Shown piece by piece: positions 47,101 through 57,458 of a DNA stretch of 64,000 bases. The notes below the pieces were generated by a model. The model was given only the letters and a program-made list of their open reading frames with translations, was not told where the DNA came from and made no database searches. Every line of letters starts with the position of its first letter. Position 1 is the first letter of the stretch. This DNA comes from Cercis canadensis (lineage: Eukaryota; Streptophyta; Magnoliopsida; Fabales; Fabaceae), in contig QAOA01005188.1 in NCBI GenBank assembly GCA_003255065.1, forward strand, positions 513,599 to 577,598. The letters run 5' to 3'. The translations under genes and the position numbers were made by a program.

Positions 47101-47177
47101 ACGTAGCCCACCTGCCTTGCTATTGGTGCCACAGTGTATTCCAATAACTTGCCAACAGCAAGAGAAAGAAACTCCAT
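44159..47177 (-). pseudogene. CC-NLR copy 1, exon 1 (CC, NB-ARC, first LRRs)
   Basis: Encodes the coiled-coil region, NB-ARC and proximal LRRs and ends LFNEK before the donor GTATGC. Two problems: the direct repeat 46051-46196 / 46198-46343 around the lone N, which keeps the frame and is absent from copy 2, and a frameshift at about 45131-45147, where copy 2 reads LRGCYNLVLIPPKLL. Confidence 0.85.
46051..46343. repeat. Direct duplication flanking a single N at 46197; likely assembly artefact
   Basis: 46051-46196 and 46198-46343 are both 146 bases and differ at about two positions. With the N they add exactly 49 codons inside NB-ARC (ALKILMTSRS to AQFDES twice). Copy 2 has the segment once. 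Confidence 0.85.
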
Positions 47178-47274
47178 TCTTGCGTCAGGGCTCTCTCTCT
47201 TACACCTTTTATATTTGCCTACAACATATGGCAAATCAAAAGTGAAATCTGTTATTACAACTTAAAAGTAGAAG

Positions 47275-47807
47275 TGTAAAGAAGTAGCACACCTTTCTAG
47301 CCTTCTTCAGAAACTTCTAACCAACCTAAAGCAGCGGCTAAAAAATTATTAGAAGATGAAAACTCCAAAGCAGTACTACCGCCATACTAGAAAGACCAGA
47401 AAAATAAAATATTGTATTGTAACTAAATAATTCTACAACAACAGCTGTAAAAGAAAGAACTAGAAATAGATAAATCTAGAATAGTAAACCACTATACATG
47501 AGGCGGTAAAAGACATCTATAAATAGGCTCTAGGTACACATAGTGAGGAAAGCCAAAATCCATAGTCAGCATCCATAACCTCTTGTACTAAGTCCAATCC
47601 TCCTTAAAATACTATTTGCTTAAATCTTTCTCTCTTCCACTATAAATTTGACAAATCAACTACTTTCACAAATATTAATGTGCTACCCTTTCAACTTTTA
47701 ACTATTCAAGCTATCACACACACACACACAACTATAACCCAATATCATAAACTAACAATGGTATCAGAGCTACTTCTTTCCATTTGGGCATAAGGTTCAT
47801 TCACTAA
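47275..47807 (+). mobile_element. Ty1/copia fossil: 5' LTR (47275-47757), PBS and start of interior
   Basis: LTR starts TGTAAAG and ends AACA, followed by PBS TGGTATCAGAGC (47759-47770). The same LTR is at 60311-60795, in the same place relative to CC-NLR copy 2. It is interrupted by the Sirevirus element at 47808. Only this end is present here. Confidence 0.85.
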
Positions 47808-50800
47808 TGTTAGCCCCACAAGTCTCTGATCCTGTTTTGATGATAACAATAATGTCTTGTGCCTTGTTATTTATTATATGTGTTTTTGTATTGTTGCTAT
47901 TAATCTTTGCTATGTTGTTTAAGTTGTTATCTAGCACAATCTTCAAGTGAAGACTTGCAGAACTTGTTCTTAAGAACCAGTTCTTGCTGGTGTGATGAGC
48001 CCCAAACTTTACTGACGTGGACAAGGCTTGTCGAGGACTTTTTAGCCAAACTTCCCATTTTACAAGCTGACTAAGAGTTGTACTTTTAGAGAATGGAAGG
48101 TTACCTTTTCCAAGTGCTCTTTGACAATTCCATTCTTCAAGAAAAGTCTATCTACTCTCTTACACAAAGTAAGACTTTTTCTCACAAAAGGACAAAAAGT
48201 CATAATGCATAATGGGTCTTGTGTCAGCAAGTGGAAAAACTTTCTTTTAGTCTTTTTGCAAAGCTCTTCACATGCACAAGAGAAAAAAAACACAAGAAAG
48301 AAGATAAAAGAAAGAAGACTTTCAAGGCTTCGGTTAAGGCATGAAATGAAGAAAGAAGAAAACATTTCTAGAGAGAGAAGGAACCCATTGTTGAGAGCTT
48401 TGCTCTTCTTCTTCCTCTCGGCCATCTTCTCATGCTTCAAGTTTCTCATTGTTTCATATCTACTCTTTGAGAGAGTTTCTTCTTGGGGCTACAACAAAAC
48501 ACTTGGGTTTTGTATCTTGGATTGCTATGGGAGAAATCCATGGGTGTGATCTCTAGAGTTAGAGAGAGTGAGTTCATGGTAAGCTTGAGAAACAAAAACC
48601 ATGGTTAAGCTTGGAGAAGCTTAGAAAAATAAACTTGTTAAGCTTGGAGAAGCTTGGAAAAATAAACTTGTAAAGCTTGGAGAAGCTTGGACAAATAAAC
48701 TTGAAAGAATAGTGGAACCCCCATTTGTGGGAGAAGTAGATGTAGGCTTTTTAAGCTGAACCACTATAAAGGCTTGTGCATATTCTCTTTCCCTTCATCT
48801 CTTTAATTTTGAGTTATTTACACTTCTAAATTTTATATGTGTTTCTAATGCTGAAGTGTGATATTCTGGGTTTCTGTTATTTTGCTCTTCTTTGATTTGA
48901 TTTAGTTTGAGTTTCTGTTTTGTATTGTTCAGCAAGCTATTTCGTGCATTCAAATCTGGCATCTGGCGTAGAACTAGTTTTTAAGAACTAGTTTGTAAGA
49001 ACAAGTTCTTAAACAAATATATGATTTGAATTCATTTTTTATGAGCAATTTTTAACAACTCCTATTCACCCCCCCCCCCCTCTAGGAGTATTTCCTGTAA
49101 CTATCAATTGGTATCAGAGCTTGTGTTCATCTTATCTTTGCTAGTCTAACTGACTAAGAGCTAAAGATCCTATTAAGTTTGTGTTGCAGGTACCATGAAC
49201 AACCAGAATCAGTCTCACTCTTCTCTCAAACCTCCATTCTTCAATGGAGAAAATTACCCCTACTAGAAGCATCGTATAGAGATGTACCTTGAGTCAATTG
49301 GCTATGAAGTTTGGCAAATAGTCAGAAATTGTCTCACACCTCCAACTAAGATGGTGAATGGAGTTGTTGTCTTAAAGAAAGAACATGAGTTCTCTGTTGA
49401 AGATAAGCTCAAATTTACTCTCAACTCTAAAGCAAGATATAACATTGTGTGTGCGGTATCTGCAATGGAATATGAGAACATTGCATCCTGTAATACTGCT
49501 AAGGAGATGTGGGATAGACTTGCTGCAATCCATGAAGAAACCAGTCATGTCAAAGAGGCCAAAATTGACATCTACTCTGCTCAGTATGAGATGTTTCAAA
49601 TGAATCAAGATGAACCTCTGGATTTCTTCTTTGCTAGATTCTTAAGCATCATCAATAGTCTAAAAGGTCTTGGAAGAGTCTACACTCAAAAGGAACAAGT
49701 CAAGAAGATTTTGAGGTGTCTCACTAAAAAATGGGATTCCAAAGTAACTGTCTTGCTCCAATTTGCTGAAACGAATGATCTTACTGTTGATGCTCTTAGA
49801 GGCACTCTTGAATCACACCAGATGCTGATCATGGAAAAGAAGAGCATGGCAGGAGAAAGAAAGAAAAACCTAGCTCTTGCTTCTACTGCTCCTGAAACTA
49901 GTACTCAAGAAGAACTAATTTCTAGTGAAGATGATGTAGAAATGGTTACAAAGAAGGTTCTCAAATTGATGAAGAAAAGAAAAGAAAAGAAAAGGCTTCA
50001 GCCAAAAAGCCAAAAGAACTTCACCAATGGAGAAAGCAACAAGGAGTCTATCATTTGCTATGAATGCAAAAGAACAGATCACATTAAACCTGAATGTCCA
50101 AACCTCAACAAGAATAGGTTCTTCAAAAAAGAGAAGAAGAAAGCTATGGTGGCTACTTGGAGTGACAAAGATTCAACCTCTAATAGTGAAGATTTAGATG
50201 AGAAAAGCATTGCCAATTTCTGCTTGATGGTTAATGGTGACGGAAGTGGTGAGAAATGTGAGGTAATTAATCTAGACCTTGAACTTCTTCCTACTTATGA
50301 TGAACTAAGTCTTGCCTTTGATGATTTGTCCTTTGACTATGAGAAAAGACTTGCTAAAATCACTGCCCTCAAGAAAATCATAAAAGATCAAATTAAGGTG
50401 ATAGAAGAACTTAAGAATGATAATTCCGTTTTGATTAATAAACTTAAAATCTTACAGCAACAGAATGATGTTCTTGTGAAAGAAAATTGTCTTACTTCTT
50501 CTATCATGGATGAAAACAAAAGGTTGAAAGGAAAAGTCAATGAGCTATCCAAAGATCTAGCTAATTTTGTTCAAGGAAGAAATAATTTGAATTCCATCAT
50601 AGGAAAGCAAAGAGTAAGCAATGACAAATCTGGTTTAGGCTATGTTCAGCCTAGCTCTTCAAAAAATTTGAAAAACTCATTTGTCAAAGCTTCCTCTTCA
50701 CATTTCTTTTCTAAAGGAACTTGCTTTTACTGTGGATGTGTAGGACATTTTTCTAATACTTGCTTCTATAAAAGTCTTTGTGCTGCAAGAAAAATGGTGT

Positions 50801-53800
50801 GGGTGCCTAAAAACACATTTGTTGCTAACTTGAAAGGACCCAAAGAAGTTTGGGTACCAAAATGTTTTTAACTCTCTTGCAGGTCTGCTATTAAGCCAAA
50901 AGTGATTGTTGGTATCTGGACGGTGGCTGCTCTAGACACTTGACTGGAGATCCTTCAAAGTTTATCTCCTTAACAAAATGGATTTGGGAGATGTCTCTTT
51001 TGGTGACAATAGCAAAGGTAGAATTGTCGGATTAGGTAAAATCAGAATTCCTCCTAATTTACTTATTGACAATGTCTACTTGGTCAAAGGTTTGATGTAT
51101 AATTTGTTGAACATAAGTTAGCTTTGTGATAAAGGTCATAAAATCATTTTTGAAACTCATCATTGCATCATTCACAAGAAAAATTCTTTTGATGCTTTTG
51201 AAAATTTCAGCAAAAGAGTGCAAAACAAAAAGGGTTTTGCTATCACCTCAATTAGGAGTGATCATGGTGGAGAATTTGAAAACAAGTTGTTCCAAAATTT
51301 CTGTGAAAAATAAGGAATCCACCATAATTTTTCTTCTCCTAGAACCCTCCAACAAAATGGTGTGGTTGAAAAGAAAAATAGAACTCTAGTTGAGATGGGC
51401 ATAGCCATATTGTGCGAAAATGTTTTGCCAAAATATTTCTGGGTTAAAGCTGTAAACACATCATGCTATTCTTTGAATATATGCTTGATTAGGCCTATTT
51501 TAAAGAAAACTCAATATGAGCTTCGAAAAGGGAGAAAACCTAATGTAAGTTACTTTCATGCATTTGGATGTAAATGTTTGGTGCTAAATAATGAAAAGAG
51601 CATTTTGGAAAATCTGATAAAGCTATTTTCTTAGGCTACTCTTTGTCAAGTAAAGCCTATAGAGTCTTTAACAAAGGAACTCTTATTGTAGAAGAATCAA
51701 TGCATGTGTTTTTTTTTTATGAATCTAACTGTCCTTTGACGTCAAATATTCTTGAGGATAATGAGTTAGTGCAGGACAGCATCAAAGAATCTTCTAAGGT
51801 AGAGATCAGCCAAGAGAAGACAGCAGAGCAAATTCCATGTGATTCGATTCACATAGAGCTGGACATTTCAGAACCAATTCAAGAAGAAGCCCCACAAAAA
51901 AATGTGAAAGACTCACTACCAAAAGAAACCAGAATGTTAAAGGATCATCCAATTGAAAAGATGATTGGTGACTTGGAAAGAGGAATAAGTACAAGAGCAT
52001 CTCTTCAGGACAAGCATGTATATTTGGCTCTCTTATCTCTATCCGAGCCTACCAAAATTGGTGAAGCATTACAAGATGAAGCATGGATCATGGCAATAAA
52101 CAAGCTTGATGATGAAGGGAATATTGTGAGAAATAAAGCAAGGTTGATAGCTTAAGGCTTTAATCAACAAGAAGGATTTTGAGACTCTAATGAAGAGTGA
52201 ATTTGAGATGAGTATGATGGGGGAACTCAACTTCTTCCTTGGACTTCAAGTGAAGCAAATTAGATATGGAATCTTCATTAATCAGTCTAAATACACAAGA
52301 GAACTACTCAAATGTTGTAGCATGGACAATGCAAAAGATTCTGATTATGTTGGTTGTTCCATTGATCAAAAGAGCACAAGTGGAGGTTGTTAGTTTCTTG
52401 GAGGAGAATTGGTCTCTTGGCAATCTAAGAAACAAAATTCAGTTCCTCAATCAAAGCTGAAGCTGAGTACATGGCAATTGGAATTTTCTGGTCACAAGTG
52501 CTTTAGAGGAAACAACAATTGATTGACTATGGTATTTCTCTTGACAAAATTCCTTTGTTGTTTGATAATGTTTGTGGTATCAATATTGGAAGAAATCCAT
52601 CTCAGCAGTCTAGGACCAAGCATATAGATATCAAGTATCATTTTCTTGGGGATCATGTCATTAAAGGTGATATAGAATTATTTTCTGTTAGTGTTGATGA
52701 TCAAATTTCTGACATCTTTACTAAGCATTTGGTTGAAAATAAATTCTGTTTTTTTGGACATGAGCTAGACATGATAAACTTGTCTTGATGAGATATGGCT
52801 GCTGCTTGCATTGTGTTTGTACATATGCATATCATTTCACTTTCTCTGTCTTTCTTTGTTTATCAAGGAAAGGCTGGTTAATGTTCAATTTCTCTTGGTA
52901 TGCTTCTGAAAATTTGGCAAAGATTTTTGAAATATTTAGACAAAGTTATTTCTACCCAGAACTAGTTTTGAACCTGTGAGATATTTCAATTTTGGGCTGC
53001 CAAATCTTTTTTTAAAAGGACTGAAATCTTGCTAAGCCTTTTATTTTAAAAGGATCTAGCTATCTTTCTTGGGTTGATATGTTGGACTGTTTCTTTAAAA
53101 GATTTCTTTCATTTCTCTTGGGCTGGTTTGTCATTAAATTGTTCTAGGCTGAATTTTTGGCTAGCTTTTTCTAGCCTTTGGCTAAAATGCACACATCTTT
53201 AAACCGCCCTTTGCAAACGCACCATTGTCATTCATTATGTTATCTTCCTCCTCATTTGAATCTTGTATCAAGTTGTTTTTTATGCATATTTTATTCACCT
53301 TGTACACTCTTTCTTTGTTCTTGTGTTTGCCACTTTTTGTTCAACTTCCGCATTGTGTAGCAAAGCAACCAGCAACTTAAGTTTTTGAATAGAAGAAAAA
53401 GCTAAAGACTGATGGCTAAGTGTAAAGGCAAAGCAACTGCTCGCTGTTCCCATGAAGAACCAATATCCATTTCAGAATCATTTGAACCTATCCTTGTTCC
53501 AAAATCTGCTTCTTTCTTTGAACCTAATTTCTGAGCTTCCTCATGAGAAAGAGCCTCAAACAATTCCCTCTGAAAAGAGCAACAAATTCAAAATGAAAAG
53601 ACATAAAGATTGCATTTACTCCAAGGGTTGCAAGTGCTTCCACCTCTCTATTTGAAAGTAAAGTTGCATAGTAACTTGGGAATCCAAGAATTCTTCCACC
53701 AAAGTTGTTGAGAGGATGTTTGCTAAGATGGACTGGTCTGAAATATTGAAGCTAGATGAATCTCTACCAGCAAAAGTAATCAGCTTATTTTTTTGCTCAT

Positions 53801-56275
53801 ATTCAGCTTTTGCAAGGTTCTAATTTTGGCATGATCTATCTTCAAAGTTTGTGGCTGTGGTAAAAATTCTGTTGACTGAAAAAGTACTTGCTAGTGCGCT
53901 TGAACTGCCTATTATTGAGGACTGCAAGTTTGTACAGAAGGTCTGGCCCTCTGATTTACTTCCTTATAATGATGCAATGACATGTCTTTATGATTTTTCT
54001 GAGTTTAGAGGCCAAGGAAAACCTCCTTCCATGCATTGCTTTGACCCCATAACCAAAATATTGACAAACTTAGCTCTACCCATCTTTTGCCCAGAATTGG
54101 AAGCCATATCAAGAATCAATTACTTCCGCTAGCTCTTTAAAGAGGCGTGCTCCTGTTGTACCTAATTCTTTCAAATCCACAAAGAAGCAGAAAAGCCAAC
54201 CACAACCAATTCCTTCCTGCCAGTTAGTTGATCATGTGGAATGGACAGCAATTGTCAAGCCTGCTACCTTAGCTAATCAGATTGGATAGCATCTCAACTA
54301 TTTTCAGACTATAGTGTTTGTTTGCTCTGCTAAACTACTTGTTATGGCTGAAAAAGAATTGGCTCTCACAAAGAAATAGTTGGCAGCTTTAAAAGTTTCA
54401 AAGCCATTTACTTCTTAGGATTATATTTCTAACTTTTATTGTTAAAGCTTCAGTTATGTATACAGTTAACTTGAGTGTTCTCCAACATTTTTATGTCCTT
54501 CTTTATTCGGCATATCATGCATTATGCATCAGTTCATAGTCTGCTTGACTTTTGTTCATGGAGAATCTCTTGAATTTATAATGGTATTTATTCTAGTTTT
54601 TAACTCCAATGCTCGGCCGGCAGCAATGGAAAAGGATATGGCAGTCATTAAAGCTCAATTGGAAGTTCTCATTGCATCTCAGTCATCATCTTCTTCTGAT
54701 TAGCATTATCTCATTATTTTGGTTGTCTTTGGATAAAATTTCAGTTGTGAATGTAGAATAGGTGGATATTCTTACAGCTTATTAATTTTGTTGTCATACA
54801 TGCATCATACATCTTATCATTGCTTGACTGATTGTGAATTATTTTGATATGATAAGTTCTATTCTGGTTATTATAATGCTCTGATCCCTTTAATGCTCTG
54901 ATATGTTATTACCCCTATCTTTTTGATAATGCCAAAGGGGGAGAAATTATGTGGACTAGTCTATTTGAACTGCCTTGATATAATTTCTTGATATTGAACA
55001 GATCTTTTGTGAAAACTCCCTCAGTTCTAGTTGGCATATATTCAGGGGGAGCTTTTCTCAAACACATTATTGTCATCATAAAAAAGGGGGAGATTGTTAG
55101 CCCCCTCAGTTCTAGTTGGCATATATTCAGGGGGAGCTTTTCTCAAACACATTATTGTCATCATCAAAAAGAGGGAGATTGTTAGCCCCCTCAGTTCTAG
55201 TTGGCATATATTCAGGGGGAGCTTTTCTCAAACACATTATTGTCATCATCAAAAAGGGGGAGATTGTTAGCCCACAAGTCTCTGATCCTGTTTTGATGAT
55301 AACAATAATGTCTTGTACCTTGTTATTTATTATATGTGTTGTTTGTCTTGTTGCTATTAATCTTTGCTATGTTGTTTAAGTTGTTATCTAGCACAATCTT
55401 CAAGTGAAGACTTGCAGAACTTGTTCTTAAGAACCAGTTCTTGCTGGTGTGATGAGCTCCGAACTTTACTGAGGTGGACAAGGCTTGTCGAGGACTTTTC
55501 AGCCAAACTTCCCATTTTACAAGCTGACTAAGAGTTGTACTTTTAGAGAATGGAAGGTTACCTTTTTCAAGTGCTCTTTGACAAGTTCATTCTTCAAGAA
55601 AAGTCTATCTACTCTCTTACACAAAATAAGACTTTTTCTCACAAAAGGACAAAAAGCCATAATGCATAATGGGTCTTGTGTTAGCAAGTGGGAAAACTTT
55701 CTTCTAGCCTTTTTGCAAAACTCTTCACGTGCACAAGAAAAAAAAAAAAAGAAAGTGTGTCAACAAGTGGAAGAACTTTTTCCTTTGAATCTTTGAGAGT
55801 CCTTCACGTGGGTTCTCTTTGCTAAGAGAAGAGAAAGATTTCAAGACTTCTCCTTAGCCTCTTTCATAGCTCCTCACGTGCATAAAAAAGTAAATAAAGC
55901 AAGGAGACTTTCAAGGCTTCGGTTTTAGCAAGAAGAGAAGTGAGAAGAACACATTTTAGAGAGTGAAGGAAGCCATTGTTGAGAGCTGGGCTGTTCATCT
56001 TCTTCTTCCTCCTCTCGGTCTCCTCTTCATGCTTCAAGATTCTCATTGTAAAATATCTACTCTTTGAGAGAGTTTCTTCTTGGGGCTAAACCAAAACACT
56101 TGGGTTTTGTATCTTAGATTTCTATGAGAGAAATCCATGGGTGTGATCTCTAGAGTTAGAGAGAGAGAGTTCATGGTGAGCTTGAGAAACAAAAACCATG
56201 GTTAAGCTTAGAGAAGCTTGGAAAAATAAACTTGTTAAACTTGGAGAAGCTTGGAAAAATAAACTTGTAAAACTT
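47808..56275 (+). mobile_element. Ty1/copia Sirevirus-type fossil (about 8.5 kb)
   Basis: The 5' LTR 47808-49106 starts TGTTAGCCCC and is followed by PBS TGGTATCAGAGC (49109-49120). Gag spans about 49195-50871 with zinc knuckles (CYECKRTDHIKPEC and CFYCGCVGHFSNTC). Degraded pol follows to about 52790: integrase text IRSDHGGEFENK, RT text ELNFFLGLQVKQI, and an RNase H end. A degraded extra region (53400-54450) occupies the place where Sireviruses can carry an envelope-like gene. Repeated polypurine tracts at 54935-55264 precede a partial 3' LTR from 55265. LTRs differ by about 3% over the first 240 bases by eye, suggesting about a million years. It is broken, with well over ten breaks. Confidence 0.9.
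55018..55264 (+). repeat. 85-base tandem repeat, three copies, each with a polypurine tract
   Basis: TCAGTTCTAGTTGGCATATA begins at 55021, 55106 and 55191. Each unit ends AAAAAGGGGGAGATTGTTAG or a close variant, the PPT plus the first LTR bases. A further PPT-like AAAGGGGGAGAAATTATG lies near 54935. Multiplied PPTs are a known signature of Sireviruses. Confidence 0.85.
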
Positions 56276-56276
56276 A

Positions 56277-57256
56277 CAAAGTTCTCAGTAATTTCAGAGA
56301 ATATGAAGTACTTAAATTTGGGGGGAACAACAATCAAGGAATTGCCGCCATCAATTGGTTGTAATAGAAAGCTTACTGAGTTGATCCTTGTTTCGTGCCC
56401 ACATCTTGAGAATCTGCCAAATAGCTTTTTCAACTTGAGTTGTCTTGAAACCCTCAACCTCTCTGACTGCCTAAAAGTTGGAGTTGACAAGTTATCCCCT
56501 GCATTTGATGGCTTAAAGTCCTTGAAAAGTCCATATATGGATAATTGTTTGGGTCTAACAAAACTCCCACGCAACATAAGCCGCTCATCGTCACTGAACT
56601 CTTTGACTCTATCAGGAAGCAACATCGAGATTTTACCAGCAAGCATGAAATATCTTTGTCAGCTGAAAATTGTTTTGCTAAAAGATTGCAAGAGCCTTCG
56701 GTATTTACCACAGCTTCCATCATCTATACAAAGGTTAAATGCAAGTGGCTGTGTTTCATTGAAATCGGTGTTAAGTCCTTTATTTTTGAATAAGAAAGAT
56801 ATACTGCGATCCTATCAGGGTGCTTATTCACGAGAATATGTCTTTCATAATTGCATCAGTTTGAGTCAAAGTGCACTGAAGAGTATTTTGGAAGAGGCAT
56901 GGTCAAGAATTCTGAGAGAGACTTATTTATCTTCCTCATACAAACTTTCTGGGGTGGATAATATTTTGGTTACCATTTGTTTACCAGGTAGTGAAGTGCC
57001 AAATTGGTTTTACCATCAAGGATTAAGATCTTTTGTAACTGTTCCACTTCGTCCGCATTCTCCCTTCGGTCTGAAGTCGTTGCGTTTTGCATTTTACCTT
57101 GTTCTTGATGCATCCACCAGCAAAGCTGATGGTACTCATGCTCTGAGTATTGGATGCAAATGCTATTTGGAAGGGAGATGTGGTAAAAGACGAAGGCTCT
57201 ATAATTCATCAAAATTATACCAAACTCAATCTGTAATTTGTAGATCTGGTCATTGA
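56277..57256 (+). pseudogene. TNL (TIR-NB-LRR) gene fragment: last LRRs and C-JID domain
   Basis: The plus strand reads ENMKYLNLGGTTIKELPPSI, LSGSNIEILPASMKYLCQLK, LKDCKSLRYLPQLPSSIQRL and LPGSEVPNWFYHQGLRSFVT, the LRR end and post-LRR (C-JID) domain of plant TNL receptors. There is no TIR or NB-ARC here. It lies directly against the end of the Sirevirus LTR, and one open frame (from an ATG at 56198) runs from LTR DNA into it without a stop. It ends in a 91-base dispersed repeat. It is on the opposite strand from the CC-NLR copies and is a stranded fragment, not a working receptor. Confidence 0.82.
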
Positions 57257-57344
57257 TACTTGTCTTTTAGGACTATAAAATCCATGCTTTAATATTGAAT
57301 TTTTACCTGTATTGTGAGCAAATCCTCTCTAAACATGATGTTTA
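57254..57344 (+). repeat. 91-base dispersed repeat (also 1035-1125)
   Basis: TGATACTTGTCTTTTAGGAC to AACATGATGTTTA matches 1035-1125 with about six differences. The first copy is next to a gypsy LTR; this copy ends the TNL fragment. Confidence 0.75.
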
Positions 57345-57458
57345 TGTAAATACTAAAAGTGATCATTAAAGGACTAATTTGGTGGATGGTGTGATTATTC
57401 GAGAATTAAAGTAACACAAAAATAAATCAAGAATTAAGGTAATATTTAAAAAATAATA

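Larger units (their letters stand above)
38627..47177 (-). pseudogene. CC-NLR disease-resistance gene, copy 1, five exons, disrupted
   Basis: An intracellular immune receptor of the At4g27190-like CC-NB-LRR class. Exons: 44159-47177, 43279-43746, 40190-40573, 39391-39732 and 38627-39293; the first four later junctions have GT-AG signals, with acceptors TTTTGTAG|GTTATG repeated before three LRR exons. I chose MEFLSLAVGK at 47177 as the start because it opens the CC domain; an in-frame ATG at 47234 adds 19 unlikely residues. The P-loop GLGGVGKTT is at 180-188, kinase-2 VLVILDDLW at 254-262, then ILMTSRS, GLPLAIV and MHDVIQD, then LRRs. Lesions: a 2-base frameshift in the LRR at about 45131-45147, a frameshift near 38845, and an artefactual 49-codon repeat around the N at 46197. 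Without these the layout is that of a full-length gene. A copia LTR starts about 100 bases upstream of the ATG. Confidence 0.85.

Noticed and set aside
55018-55264. Regular 85-base repeat that might suggest a CRISPR-like array
   Set aside because: No spacers; the repeats are contiguous polypurine-tract units of a Sirevirus fossil in a plant genome.
56122-56723. Minus-strand frames opposite the TNL fragment (174 and 89 residues)
   Set aside because: Shadows of the plus-strand LRR and C-JID text, which has clear family motifs.
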